Below are positions 14,966 through 25,000 of a DNA stretch of 29,067 nucleotides, one piece after another. The notes below the pieces were generated by a model. That model was not told the DNA's origin, did not search any database, and saw only the letters and a program-made list of their open reading frames with translations. A program made the translations under genes and the position numbers. Source of the stretch: DAIOFH01 sp036745875 (lineage in GTDB: Bacteria > Planctomycetota > SZUA-567). How positions within the stretch are numbered: the first letter of the stretch is position 1; the number at the start of each line of letters is the position of its first letter. The stretch lies in contig DAIOFH010000040.1 in NCBI GenBank assembly GCA_036745875.1, positions 1 to 29,067 of the forward strand, in the 5' to 3' direction.

Positions 14966-17900
14966 TGAGTTTGATATCCCCCAACAGGATAACTCCAGGG
15001 TTCGTTCCTTGGCGATAGACGATAAATCCGAAGCGGCCGAGGCTGTTCGCCCCATCAAGACCCTTGCCATAGCCCTGTCGCGATCCTGATAGTTGCCGGA
15101 AATCGCCGTCCCGCACCGGTATCATAACACTGTTCCAGCCCTTAATCAAGTTCACCGGGGCTGATTCGTGATCGACCCAAGCGCCGCCAACCGGCGTCGT
15201 CATGATGAGGGACACTGCAGCCGCTCCTTCGCCGTCGTAATAGACCGGCACCGCAACTGATTCCACCACCGAGAAATCCTCGATCGGGTTGACGCTGCGG
15301 TACAAAGCCATTCTGCCCTTTTCCGATGCGTCGAAATCAAGTTTCGCCACCTGGCCGCCGCTGCCGTCCGAAGCGGATGAAAGGTTCAGTTTGTCGCCCC
15401 AGGGCGCACTGCGCCATGCGGTGGTTGTCGACGGGTTGAAAGACTGCCAGGTGCGGACCCTACTGTCCTGTTCCATGTCCGATGCGACCCGAGAAGGCAT
15501 GTTGACCTCTTCCGCCTCGACCAGCAAACCGGCCTGCGGCACCAGGTCATCGATTTCAATACCCTGGTCGGCATTACCCGACAGGAAGAAGTTCAGGTTG
15601 CGCGCGAGGAAACGCAACACCTTGCCGTTCGATTCATTGCCGTAGCGCCAATTCCTGCGCCAGTCCCAATCGGTGACGACGGCGGCGAGGTTTTCTCCAA
15701 TATACAGGCCGGACAAGTCGCCGCCTTCAGCAAGTTGGTGACTTGGCGGCAGGTGTTCGAACTCGCCGCCGGCTTTTTCAGCCAAACGCTCCATCACGGC
15801 GTTGGATTCACCCGGTCGTTCATTATCTATCCAAATATGTCCGCCGTCTTTGAGGTATTGGGCGATCCTGTTCAGAGAATCATTAGTCCATCTCGAAGCA
15901 TCGGCGGCCGAAGCAAGGGCAAGGAGCGTGTCGCCGAGATTAGCGTCGTCCGGATTCAGCTTCCGTTCTTCAATAGTGACGCGCGGCAGGCGTTTGGAAG
16001 TCAATGCGCCAAACAGGTTGTCCACCGCCGTATCCGGCATCCGCGCAAAATCACCTACAACGATTATCAGGCTGTTCGCATCCAGGGAACTCGTGGCTTC
16101 GATGACGCCGCGGCGCAATCTCCGGCGGAAGCTCCTGTTCATACCGGATTCGGAAGCGGATCCGGGTCTTGAGGTGCCAAGTTCCGCGCCACCGACGCCA
16201 AGATTAGCCGAAGGCAGATCCGAACCAATTCCGATATTCGGCCGCGCAGCCAGCCCTTCGCCCCAGTTGGCAAGGCCATTAATGCGCGTTTCATTATTAA
16301 GTCCGGCAAGTGCATCGCCAAGCCCGTCCCATCCCTCGTCGCCTCGGCCAGGTTCGCCATTGCCTGTGTCGGTGGTTCCGGCGCCGCCCTTGCCTGGGTC
16401 GCCGCCACCGGAACCGGGCTGCGCCGCGCCGCCAGCTCCGGGGTAGGTACCACTTGGGCCGTTGCCGACTCCCGGCTGGCTGCCGCTTGACTCATCGCCC
16501 GAGCCGGGCACGGAACCGATGGACGGCTCGTCGCCGCCTTGTTGCTCGCCGCGGCGAGAATCACCGCCGCCCCGTCCCGGGTTGGAAAGGTTGGACTGGC
16601 CGCCGCCACCCATGGACGCTCTCTCCTGGCCCTGGCCATTACCGGTTGAGCGCAAAGCGCCGGAGTTTGCGGGGCCTGTGCCTGTTCCGCCGGGATTACC
16701 GGAGCCGCTACGATCTAGCGAGGCGAAAAGACCCGAACCGCCATCGCCGTCGGCAGCGGAACCGCCGCCATCGAAGCGCGCTTCGCTACCGGTTGCGGAC
16801 GATCCGGCTGCTGAGCCGCGACCCCGGTTCGATCTGCTTCTTTCATTACCGCCGCCGTCGCCTGCCTCAAGCGCGGACACGCCGTGCCCGCCTGGCGTCA
16901 TGCCGTCGGCCTGTCCCGACCTTCTGCCGGAACGCAAATCCCGCCTGCCCGCCATGGACATGGACGGCAGCCCGTCTTCAAAGACCTCGGACGTCCCCGA
17001 CGCATTGCCAGCGAGCTCGACCCGCTCATCCACCTGACTCACCATCGGCGGTCTCGACGCGGGCATGGATGTCGTCACCGCGTGCGCGTCGATTCGCGCT
17101 TCCGCGACGCTCGCTTCCTCCACCGTTTCGGTACCGGATTGGGCGTAGGCGTTTTCAGACGCATCACGGACCGGATCTTCGATCTCGACCCTTGGCTCAG
17201 GAATGACATCGGGCGTTCTGGCGGAGCGCCGCCTGTTGTCGCGCACATTGATGGCAGTCGGCAGTTGTGCCATTTCCACGAATTCCATCTCGGACGGCTC
17301 TGTCACTTCCGCCAGCTTCAAGGCTTCGCTATCCACAGACGCTTCCCGGCGAACGGCATCGGCCATGGCGGTCTGCTGTACGGGCGGGGTAACGATTTCC
17401 GTCATCACCGGTTCGGTGACAGCTTCGCGGCCGCCGTCATAGTTGCTGTCGGCGACCGTCTCTTGCATTTCCTGGGCAAGCGGGTCCCGCACCTCCGGGA
17501 TCTGCGGCGAGGGAGTATCCTGCCGTTCCCGGTCGGGCAGTCTGCCGCGACGACGGTTCGGCAGTCCCGACGCCGATTCGCCGGCAGCCATTTCCATTTG
17601 CCTATCTGCCTTCAGAGCGGCTGCTTGGGCGTCCGAACTGGCGGTCTCGACGCTGCGTTCGGCCGGCAGGACGCTCTCCCCGCCAGGCGCGAGCGATCCG
17701 CCGGCTGAGCCGCCTTCGGCTGCGGAACTGCCGGCAGCGGAAGCGCCGGAAGAGGACGAGCCGCTTTGCGCCATCAGGTCTTCCTCGGCGCTTGTCATCA
17801 CAATGCGGTCTGGAGCTTCGTCCTCGGTGAGGGTAACGGCGATCGTTTCCTTTTCGGGGAATTCCACATTGTCGGAAGTGCCGAGAAGAGCGACAAAAAC

Positions 17901-20606
17901 CGCCAGCAAAATCAGGTTGGCGATGATCGACGCCAGGATAAACCTGGCCATGGCGCTGCGTCCGAGGCGATAGAGAATATAGCACAGTAACAATAGAAGA
18001 AGCAGAAGAAGCAGCAATGCGGCAAGGATATAAATCCACCAGGCGTTCCAGAAACTGTCGCCTGAGTCGGTCTCTTTGGTCTGATAGTGCGCGGGAGACG
18101 TCGGCACAAACGGACTGAATGTCGGTTCCGCCAAATCCGGCATAATGTCAAACATTGAATCGCGGTTGGCCCTGGATATACGTTCCCACGGCGATTCGGC
18201 GATAACATCGATATCCGGCATCTCGGGATACGGCAGAACCGTATCCAGCGAATCGCCTGCGGCAAGCTCCAACGGCCTGGTGTCCAGCGTCAGTTCAGGC
18301 GCTATGGGGACGCCTTCAGGTTCACTGACTTCGGGAAGAGGCATGACGGTAAGCGCACGGACAGACCAGCGCACGGGGATGTCCAGGTAACTTGGACCTG
18401 CCATGAGGGTTATAGTGCCGGAGAAATCATTGTTGGGCGAGCCGATGGGGCTGGACGCCGTCACTTCAAGAATGAGAGTACCGTCCCCTTCCTCAAGCAA
18501 CTGCGTGTTTGCCTTAGCGGACAAGCCGTCGGGGCCATTGACGTCAAGGGACAGAATGGCTTCCTTGTCCGCGTGATACGGCAACGTGACCCGTTGGAAG
18601 TTGGTGGTGCCGGGCGGGATAACACCTAAATCGATCTCTCCCGGATAGCCAAAGGTGATTGTGCCAACTCTGACCTTGGTGCCTTTTTCATCAAGAACCG
18701 CATCATCGCGTTTTACCGACAATATGCCGCGATAGTCACCGGGAGGCGTGTTTTCCGGGATGGTGATTTCAATTTCGAACTCGTGGCGGCCAGGATTCAC
18801 TGTAACAAGCGCGGACTGCATCGGAATACCGAGGCGTGGATCTGGCCATGACAGTTCGAAGGTGAAATCTTCGGGAGCGACGCCGGCGAAGTTCGTTTTG
18901 ATCCTGGCTTTGCCCGTTTCTCCGGGGAAAAGGACGCCGAAATCCAGATCGCTTTCGATCGTCGCCCCCGGGGGAGCGGGTTCGATTTCTTCCGGAGTGC
19001 GCAGGGTCAAGCCGGTCGTCTGGCGGATAAAAGCCTCGCTGTCCCAGGTTCGGCCGAACGAGCGCAGGATCACGTCAAAACGCTGGACTTCCTTGTTGGG
19101 GAAATTGACGACCGCACCATAAACGCCGTCATTGGCGGCGCCGTCAGCGTGTTGGCCATCGTCATACAGACGAATGCGTTGCGGCAAGATGTCGGAAACG
19201 GGCTCAAGCCATATTTCGGCACCGGGAAGCGGTCTATCCCCCTGCGCCAGGGTCGCGCCCACGGCAAAGGATTCCCCCTGGAGTTGCGGCGGGAAGACAT
19301 CCAAAAACATGGGGGTATCGCCAAACAAAGCGAAGGCCGACGACCCGGGCGTTGCCCCGGTCCAATTGAAGCTCCAGTCGCCCGCCTTGGGTCTGCCGAC
19401 ATATACACCGCCGATATCGTCATAGGCACTGCCGGAACTCATCTGCCTGCCGTCCGGCGCGACAACGCTCATGCGCGTACCGCCGTCGACCATGGCGACG
19501 ATGCGGTGCACAGTGGAGTCGATCGGTAGATTCATCTGGCCGCTTGAGACAGGAAGGATATCCGCATGCATCAGGTAGCGCTTGCCGAGTTCGGCTGCGA
19601 TACGGGCGTATATTTCAGGAAGTTCCTTGTCACTGGCCGAGCGGAAATAGATGCCGCCCGTGGCCTGGGCCATTTGTTGCAAAAGACGATGGTCGGCGCT
19701 TTCGGAAAGGCCGACAGTATATACCTTGACGCCCGCCTCGGCGCAGCGCATGTGGGTATTTTTATAGAACGAGCCTTCGTTATGGCCGTCGGTCATCAGA
19801 ATGACGACAGGCCGCACCGATGGCGTCTGGTTGAACATGTTCAAGGCTGCCTGCAATGGCGCATCAAGACTGGTCATGCCGTCTGCGCCGACCTTGTTCA
19901 GTTCGGTAAGGATCCTCTCGCCCTGGCTCAGGGGAATAAGGGGAGTCCGTGTGTTCGCGCCGGAATTAAAGGTGACAAGCCCCACCCTGCCGATGCCGCC
20001 GCCTTCGCGGGCCATCTCAATGAAAGCCCGCGCCGCGACGACGCGGCGTTTTCTCGGATCGTTGTAGTTCATGCTTCGACTGACGTCAATGGCAAGAACG
20101 ACATCGACAGCGTCGGATGAGTATTTGGCATCCCCATGGGCAAACCCCGAAGCTTTGGCCATGCCATCAGGGGCATAGGTAACCTTCACCTTGACGGGGC
20201 CGGACTCGTCCTGCTTGGGAAGTGAGCGGATATCAATGAATATTTTTGAGCGGAAGCGCCAGAGATACATACCCTCCGCTTCGTAGCGCGGATCCATACC
20301 TTCTGCTTCGTCAAGGCCGGAGGGATAGACATGGATAATGAAGTCTCCCGCTTTGGCGGAACTGATTCTGTCTTCAAGAGATTCCGGCAGGGTAAGGACA
20401 AGTTTGGCGCTCTTTGGGTTGTTGGGATCGCCGAAATCACTCGTAAGGAGAACGGCGTCAAGCCGGTCCAGGTCCAGTGCGGAGGCGGGACCAGAGGAGG
20501 CGGCAACAGCGGCAATAACGGCAAACGCCAACCGCGCGAACCACGCGCATACGGTCTGCTTTGCATTAACGGTGCATTCAACTGGACGTTTGCAGTTCGT
20601 TCTCAA
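14955..20606 (-). CDS. Giant VWA-domain envelope protein with TonB-like transmembrane segment and DUF4159-like domain
   Basis: This protein has 1883 residues. In order: a signal peptide (WFARLAFAVIAAVAASSGPASA); a von Willebrand A domain (about 165-340) with an intact MIDAS (DVSRS near 173, then GMTSL and MTDGHN); beta-rich Ig-like repeats to about 790; a transmembrane segment near 857-882 (AALLLLLLLLLLLCYILY); a short basic loop; and a second transmembrane segment (about 886-907) followed by EKETIAVTLTEDEAP, resembling TonB/TolA N-termini with N897 at the key His position. Then come about 550 low-complexity residues rich in Gly, Ser, Pro and acidic groups, a DUF4159-like GATase-type domain (about 1520-1670, YLKDGGHIWIDNERPG), and a C-terminal beta-sandwich. 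The start is a TTG at 20606, two nt after the exbD stop, with AAAGGG eight nt before it. An in-frame GTG at 20669 would overlap exbD. Domain calls are by eye. Confidence 0.85.
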   Translation of the reverse strand: MRTNCKRPVECTVNAKQTVCAWFARLAFAVIAAVAASSGPASALDLDRLDAVLLTSDFGDPNNPKSAKLVLTLPESLEDRISSAKAGDFIIHVYPSGLDEAEGMDPRYEAEGMYLWRFRSKIFIDIRSLPKQDESGPVKVKVTYAPDGMAKASGFAHGDAKYSSDAVDVVLAIDVSRSMNYNDPRKRRVVAARAFIEMAREGGGIGRVGLVTFNSGANTRTPLIPLSQGERILTELNKVGADGMTSLDAPLQAALNMFNQTPSVRPVVILMTDGHNEGSFYKNTHMRCAEAGVKVYTVGLSESADHRLLQQMAQATGGIYFRSASDKELPEIYARIAAELGKRYLMHADILPVSSGQMNLPIDSTVHRIVAMVDGGTRMSVVAPDGRQMSSGSAYDDIGGVYVGRPKAGDWSFNWTGATPGSSAFALFGDTPMFLDVFPPQLQGESFAVGATLAQGDRPLPGAEIWLEPVSDILPQRIRLYDDGQHADGAANDGVYGAVVNFPNKEVQRFDVILRSFGRTWDSEAFIRQTTGLTLRTPEEIEPAPPGATIESDLDFGVLFPGETGKARIKTNFAGVAPEDFTFELSWPDPRLGIPMQSALVTVNPGRHEFEIEITIPENTPPGDYRGILSVKRDDAVLDEKGTKVRVGTITFGYPGEIDLGVIPPGTTNFQRVTLPYHADKEAILSLDVNGPDGLSAKANTQLLEEGDGTLILEVTASSPIGSPNNDFSGTITLMAGPSYLDIPVRWSVRALTVMPLPEVSEPEGVPIAPELTLDTRPLELAAGDSLDTVLPYPEMPDIDVIAESPWERISRANRDSMFDIMPDLAEPTFSPFVPTSPAHYQTKETDSGDSFWNAWWIYILAALLLLLLLLLLLCYILYRLGRSAMARFILASIIANLILLAVFVALLGTSDNVEFPEKETIAVTLTEDEAPDRIVMTSAEEDLMAQSGSSSSGASAAGSSAAEGGSAGGSLAPGGESVLPAERSVETASSDAQAAALKADRQMEMAAGESASGLPNRRRGRLPDRERQDTPSPQIPEVRDPLAQEMQETVADSNYDGGREAVTEPVMTEIVTPPVQQTAMADAVRREASVDSEALKLAEVTEPSEMEFVEMAQLPTAINVRDNRRRSARTPDVIPEPRVEIEDPVRDASENAYAQSGTETVEEASVAEARIDAHAVTTSMPASRPPMVSQVDERVELAGNASGTSEVFEDGLPSMSMAGRRDLRSGRRSGQADGMTPGGHGVSALEAGDGGGNERSRSNRGRGSAAGSSATGSEARFDGGGSAADGDGGSGLFASLDRSGSGNPGGTGTGPANSGALRSTGNGQGQERASMGGGGQSNLSNPGRGGGDSRRGEQQGGDEPSIGSVPGSGDESSGSQPGVGNGPSGTYPGAGGAAQPGSGGGDPGKGGAGTTDTGNGEPGRGDEGWDGLGDALAGLNNETRINGLANWGEGLAARPNIGIGSDLPSANLGVGGAELGTSRPGSASESGMNRSFRRRLRRGVIEATSSLDANSLIIVVGDFARMPDTAVDNLFGALTSKRLPRVTIEERKLNPDDANLGDTLLALASAADASRWTNDSLNRIAQYLKDGGHIWIDNERPGESNAVMERLAEKAGGEFEHLPPSHQLAEGGDLSGLYIGENLAAVVTDWDWRRNWRYGNESNGKVLRFLARNLNFFLSGNADQGIEIDDLVPQAGLLVEAEEVNMPSRVASDMEQDSRVRTWQSFNPSTTTAWRSAPWGDKLNLSSASDGSGGQVAKLDFDASEKGRMALYRSVNPIEDFSVVESVAVPVYYDGEGAAAVSLIMTTPVGGAWVDHESAPVNLIKGWNSVMIPVRDGDFRQLSGSRQGYGKGLDGANSLGRFGFIVYRQGTNPGVILLGDIKLNGQ

Positions 20607-20608
20607 CG

Positions 20609-21022
20609 TTATTGACCCTTTGGTTCCATAACGGGCAGATCGACATTCTTGATGCCGCCGGCGCGACACAAGCCGAACACGCGCATCACGGCCTGGTATT
20701 CCACCCTGCCGTCGGCGCGTATCACGGCGGGTCTTTCCGGATGTACTGTGGCGAAATCGGCGACCATGGAGCGCAGTTCCGTTTCCGTGGTGACCCTGCC
20801 GTTCACGATCAGGTTGGAATTGTCCCGGATATTGATTATCAAACGGTCAGGCACATTGGCCGCTTTGACCCCTGCCTCGCTCTCCGGGAGAGTGACGGCA
20901 TGATCATATTCCCGCCGCGTGAAATTAGTGGCGACCAGGAAAAATATAAGGAGAAGAAACACCACGTCGATCAACGACGTCATGGGAATCTCAAAATTGT
21001 CTTCGTCGCCAAGGGCGCGCAT
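20609..21022 (-). CDS. ExbD/TolR-family proton-channel subunit
   Basis: This 137-aa inner-membrane protein is the ExbD/TolR stator component that uses the proton gradient together with an ExbB/TolQ partner. A short cytoplasmic N-terminus (MRALGDEDNFEIPMTS) leads into one transmembrane helix (about 15-34, LIDVVFLLLIFFLVATNF) with the essential proton-carrying aspartate D19. The periplasmic part has the typical small alpha/beta fold (RLIINIRDNSNLIVNGR, PAVIRADGRVEYQAVMRVF). GGAGGG precedes the ATG. It lies between the TolQ-like gene (55 nt) and the VWA gene (2 nt). No TonB, TolA, TolB or Pal gene is nearby, so the energised partner is probably the VWA protein or an unlinked TonB. The family call is firm; the assignment to Tol or Ton systems is not. 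Confidence 0.95.
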   Translation of the reverse strand: MRALGDEDNFEIPMTSLIDVVFLLLIFFLVATNFTRREYDHAVTLPESEAGVKAANVPDRLIINIRDNSNLIVNGRVTTETELRSMVADFATVHPERPAVIRADGRVEYQAVMRVFGLCRAGGIKNVDLPVMEPKGQ

Positions 21023-21077
21023 CGTTTCCCTCCGTTTGCTGCCTTACAAATATCGTATCACTTAGCCTACCCGCAAT

Positions 21078-21956
21078 TCAAACAACTTCTTCGACGCTTG
21101 TTTCCTCCGATCCGGCGAGGACATCGCCGGATGGCTCCGGTTCTTCGTCATGCCGCGCGGTGAAGGAATCCTTTTCCTCCTCCTTTTGAGCATGCCGGGC
21201 GGACTCTGGCTTTTGCTGTGGAGCCGGCTGCTGCATTTGCCGCAAGGGGGAAGTGCCGCGCGACTGCTCGGACCGGGCGGAAGCTGCTGCAATGAAAGCC
21301 AAGGCCCTCTCCTCGACTTCCCGCATCAGCCTGTCGCTCCTGGCGCGGAGAATATGGTAAAACAGCAGGAGTGGAATCGCCACGACCAGGCCGAACGCGG
21401 TGGTGTACAGCGCTTCATAAATGCCTGCGGCAAAGTTCCGGGGATCGTCCATGCCAAGTTCGGCAGCGGTACGGAAGGCGGCGATAAGGCCAAAGACCGT
21501 ACCGAGCAGGCCGAGGAGCGGCGACACGCTGGCAATGACGCCGATTGGGCGCAGGTTGTGGCGTTGATCGAAAAGCACCCTGGTCGCCTCGTCGTCCAGG
21601 ACGCCTTCAAGTTCCCTTCGGGTGGCGCCGCTGCGGGACAGCAAGGCATGCATGACGCGGGCTAGCGCGCTTTTTCCTCCGGCTGTGACCTTTCGGCCCG
21701 ACGCGACGCCGCCTGACACCATCGCCTCCCTGAGATCCTCCATCAGCGTCTTCGGGATCTGTACGGAGCGTCGCAGCGCCAAAAAGCGCTCGATGACAAA
21801 AGCAAGGCCGATGACCGAACAGGCGAGAATCGCCCACATGACCTTGCCGCCGCGCTCAAACGAGACAATGACGGCGTTGGAACTCAGCTCGTCGGCAAAA
21901 GCCTGCCCCGAAACAGCGCTCGCCAAGGCCAATACAAATAAAAACCGGATCGCCAT
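21078..21956 (-). CDS. MotA/TolQ/ExbB-family proton-channel protein
   Basis: This 292-aa inner-membrane protein has a signal-like first helix (MAIRFLFVLALASAVSGQAFA), a transmembrane helix at about 38-60 (VMWAILACSVIGLAFVIERF), a cytoplasmic domain, and two more helices at about 139-161 (GVIASVSPLLGLLGTVFGLI) and 184-204 (YTTAFGLVVAIPLLLFYHIL). The GLLGTVxG and TTAxGLxVAIP motifs are the core of the TolQ/ExbB/MotA family. The C-terminal 60 residues are Gln/Glu/Lys-rich and look disordered, an extension beyond the usual protein. ATG 21956 is preferred over upstream starts because GGGGGA lies 7 nt before it and a clean signal peptide follows. With ExbD it should form the proton-driven motor serving this operon's TPR and VWA proteins. 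Confidence 0.95.
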   Translation of the reverse strand: MAIRFLFVLALASAVSGQAFADELSSNAVIVSFERGGKVMWAILACSVIGLAFVIERFLALRRSVQIPKTLMEDLREAMVSGGVASGRKVTAGGKSALARVMHALLSRSGATRRELEGVLDDEATRVLFDQRHNLRPIGVIASVSPLLGLLGTVFGLIAAFRTAAELGMDDPRNFAAGIYEALYTTAFGLVVAIPLLLFYHILRARSDRLMREVEERALAFIAAASARSEQSRGTSPLRQMQQPAPQQKPESARHAQKEEEKDSFTARHDEEPEPSGDVLAGSEETSVEEVV

Positions 21957-22000
21957 GTACCTATCCCCCATGTCTAGAATGAACAATTGATAATCATCAA

Positions 22001-25000
22001 TTACTCATTGTTAGTTGAAAGTTCCACTTGCAGATTCCTCGCTTCTTCGGCAGCTGCCGTTTCGGGATAACGGGCGAGAACCCGCTCGATATCGCCTATG
22101 GCCTTGTCACGGTAACCGTCCTGCAATGCCGTTCTCGCCGCGCGGACCAACGCGATGGCAGCCCACTCGGGATAATTCGGATACAGTGAATCGACGGCGA
22201 GGAACTCCAGACGCGCCTTTTCACGGTCCCCCGCCTGGACTGCGGTAAGACCCAAGCCATAGCGGGATTTTGCGGCCGTTTCCGTGGCCTTATCCAAGGC
22301 AAGCGCGCGCTCGAACGCCACCGCCGCCTCGGCATAAGCCCCCAATTCTAGATTGGATTGACCAAGCCCCCAGTACGCTTCCTGGGTGAACGGCCCGTCC
22401 AGGTAATCTGAAAGGAATTTTTGGAAACGTTCTCGCGCCTCGGTGTACTTCTTGTCCAGAAGAAGGCTGAAGGCAAGGCCGTATTCGGCGGCGCGCAGAT
22501 ACGGCGCGTCTTTTCCGCCCTTCTCTATTGCCTGGCGGTAAAGTTGGATAGCAGTCTGATACCATGCCGAACGCTTGCTTTCATCTACATTATCCTGACC
22601 GGAACGGCGGCGCAGTTCGGCGGCGCGGAAACACGCCTCGCCGAACAATTCGCTCTGGGGATAATTGCTGCGTATAGCCTGGAAGGCTTCGATGGCGGCG
22701 AGGCGCTTGTCCCACATTTCCTTACGGGCCGCGTCCTGGCCCTCGCTGTCCGTGGTGGCGGCAACCTTCTTTTCCGCCGCTTCCGCGAGGCGTTGCAAGC
22801 TCCAGGCAAGGCGGTATTGCGCCTTGTCGGCAAGATCGGACTTTTTCGCTTCCGCAAGAGAAAGCGCCTTGCCATAGGCGTTATGGGCCTGCTGGTAGTC
22901 GTCTCGATCATAAAGGATTTCACCGATGCGAAGCCAGGCGGCATCCACCACGGGATAATCCGGATACCTGGCGGTAAGTTCCCGAAGCGACGAAAGGATT
23001 TCATCTTCCGCCTTCTTGACGGCGGCAGCCGAGTCCTGCATGGCAAGTTGCGCCTCGGCTGCGTGTTCACGGTCTTCCTCCGGCAATTCGCCGATGTCGA
23101 GACCGCCTGTCAACGCCTTCCATTCGCGTTCCTTATCCCGCGCTTCCGCAACCTTCGGCTTGATCTGATTCCACAGCGCCCACGACAGCTGATACAACGC
23201 CTGTGGCGTATCGGGGCTTTCGGGATAATTAGCCAGATATTGCTGGAAGGCGGCGGCAGCCTCCTGGTGGCGGCCGACCTCGTCAAGGGCGGATGCGCGT
23301 TCCAGCTCTGCTTTCGGCGCAAGCTCATGATGCGGATATTCAAGGAGGAACGCCTCCAGCATGGACAACGATTCCCTGGAGTCGCCTTTTTCCCTGTTAA
23401 TCGCGGCAGCCAGCACATACGCATCCGGCCTGAGCTTGCTGTTGGCGAACGCTTCGATGACCTTGGTGCAGGCACTAAGGGCACGGTCGTATTGTTTCAA
23501 ATCCCGAAGCGCCCAGGCGAGACCAAACCATGCCGCATCGGCAAGCGATCCATCGGGACTTTCGGAGATGCTTTTTTCGTAATCTGATGTCGATTCCTGC
23601 TTGAGTCCAAGGCCATACTTCGCTTCGGCAAGATAATAATACAACCGGTCGAGACCGAGGCCGTCCGGGGCGTTCGCTTCCGCCGAGTTGAGGTAGCGCA
23701 ACGCCTCCTGAAGTTTGGCGCGCTTTTCCACCTGGTCGGCCAGGCGCTGGCCTTCACGCAAACGGAGAATTCCAAGGCGCAACATGGAAAAACCCCGCGC
23801 CGCCTTGACCTGAAGCGGGTTCATACTCTCGCTGATGGAAATTGCTTCGGCATAGCGCTTGGCCGCACCGGCGGGATCGCCGCCATGCTCGGAAATTTCC
23901 CCAAGACGCAGAAGGGACATCGCCGCCTGCGGGGTATCGGCGTGGGAGCTGACCACGTCCTGGTAATAACCTGACGCGCGCGGCAGATCGGTAGCGAAAT
24001 AAAACCCTTCGCCAAGCTGAAAAAGACTGTCGGCCGCATACTGCTTTGCCCTGAGTTCCAGCGTAGGATCGCCTTTGCCGTCCGGGCCGCGCCAGGCTCT
24101 CGCCCATTCCATTCCCTCATTGGCCAGCCATTTGCGCCATGCACTTGACTCGGTATTTTCCCCAAGCTCGGTGAGATAATCGGCAAGCGCCCAGGCAGCC
24201 TGTAGGCGAACCTTGGCGTTGGGGTATTCGAGACAGCTGCGCAGGCTTGCCGCAGCCTTGATAAGGCTTTCCTGGCGGGCCTGTTTGTCCGTTTCCTTCA
24301 TGCCGAGTTCACGGAAGGAAAGCGCTTCGTGGTACAATGCCCACGGCGCGCGTTCGCTTTTTGGCCAACGAGTGGCGATATCGGCAAAAACCTTGGCCGC
24401 TTCCTCGTATTGTTCCGAATCGAGAAGGACCTCGCCCATGATGGATAAGGCCTCTATTTCTTCGGCTGCCAGCTTGCCGCTGTCGATAGCCTTGCGGAAA
24501 TAGCCTACCGCATCCGAACCCATTTTGCGGCGCAGTTCGACATAGCGCGCTTTTTCTTCCTCGGTCTTGGCCGCTTCCTCACGCTCGCGCGCTTCTTTGG
24601 CGCGTTCCTGCCACAGTGTGCCGAGCCTGAACCAGGCAAGGCCGTTCAGCTCGTGGTTGGGTGCCTTGGCGACTTCCATCAGCGGCCCGGCCGCCTTTTG
24701 GGCATCGCCCGCCTCGCGCCAGGCGCAGCCTGCATCGTAAAGATAGGATAAGGCGAGATCCTGGTCGTCCGCGGCGAGCTTGGCCGCTTCCTCGAAACCA
24801 GCGGCTGCTTCAGCCTTGTTGCCAAGGTCCAGGTCGGCCCAGGCGACCCCGGCCCTGGCGTCCGGCCCGAACCGGCTGTCGGTGTTTTCGGTCAGGATTT
24901 GGTTAAAAGAGTGTTTGGCCTCTTCATAGCGTTTAAGCCGGTACAACGACTCGCCCGCATAGTAACGTGCTTCGTCAATGCGGCGGTCGTCGTCGAAATT

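Noticed and set aside
20606..20669. GTG start at 20669 for the VWA protein
   Set aside because: It overlaps the exbD coding end and delays the signal peptide; the TTG at 20606 has a good ribosome site and 2-nt spacing.
22421..23587. A 388-codon plus-strand frame opposite the TPR gene
   Set aside because: The repetitive TPR coding sequence keeps the opposite strand open; no promoter, ribosome site or motifs.
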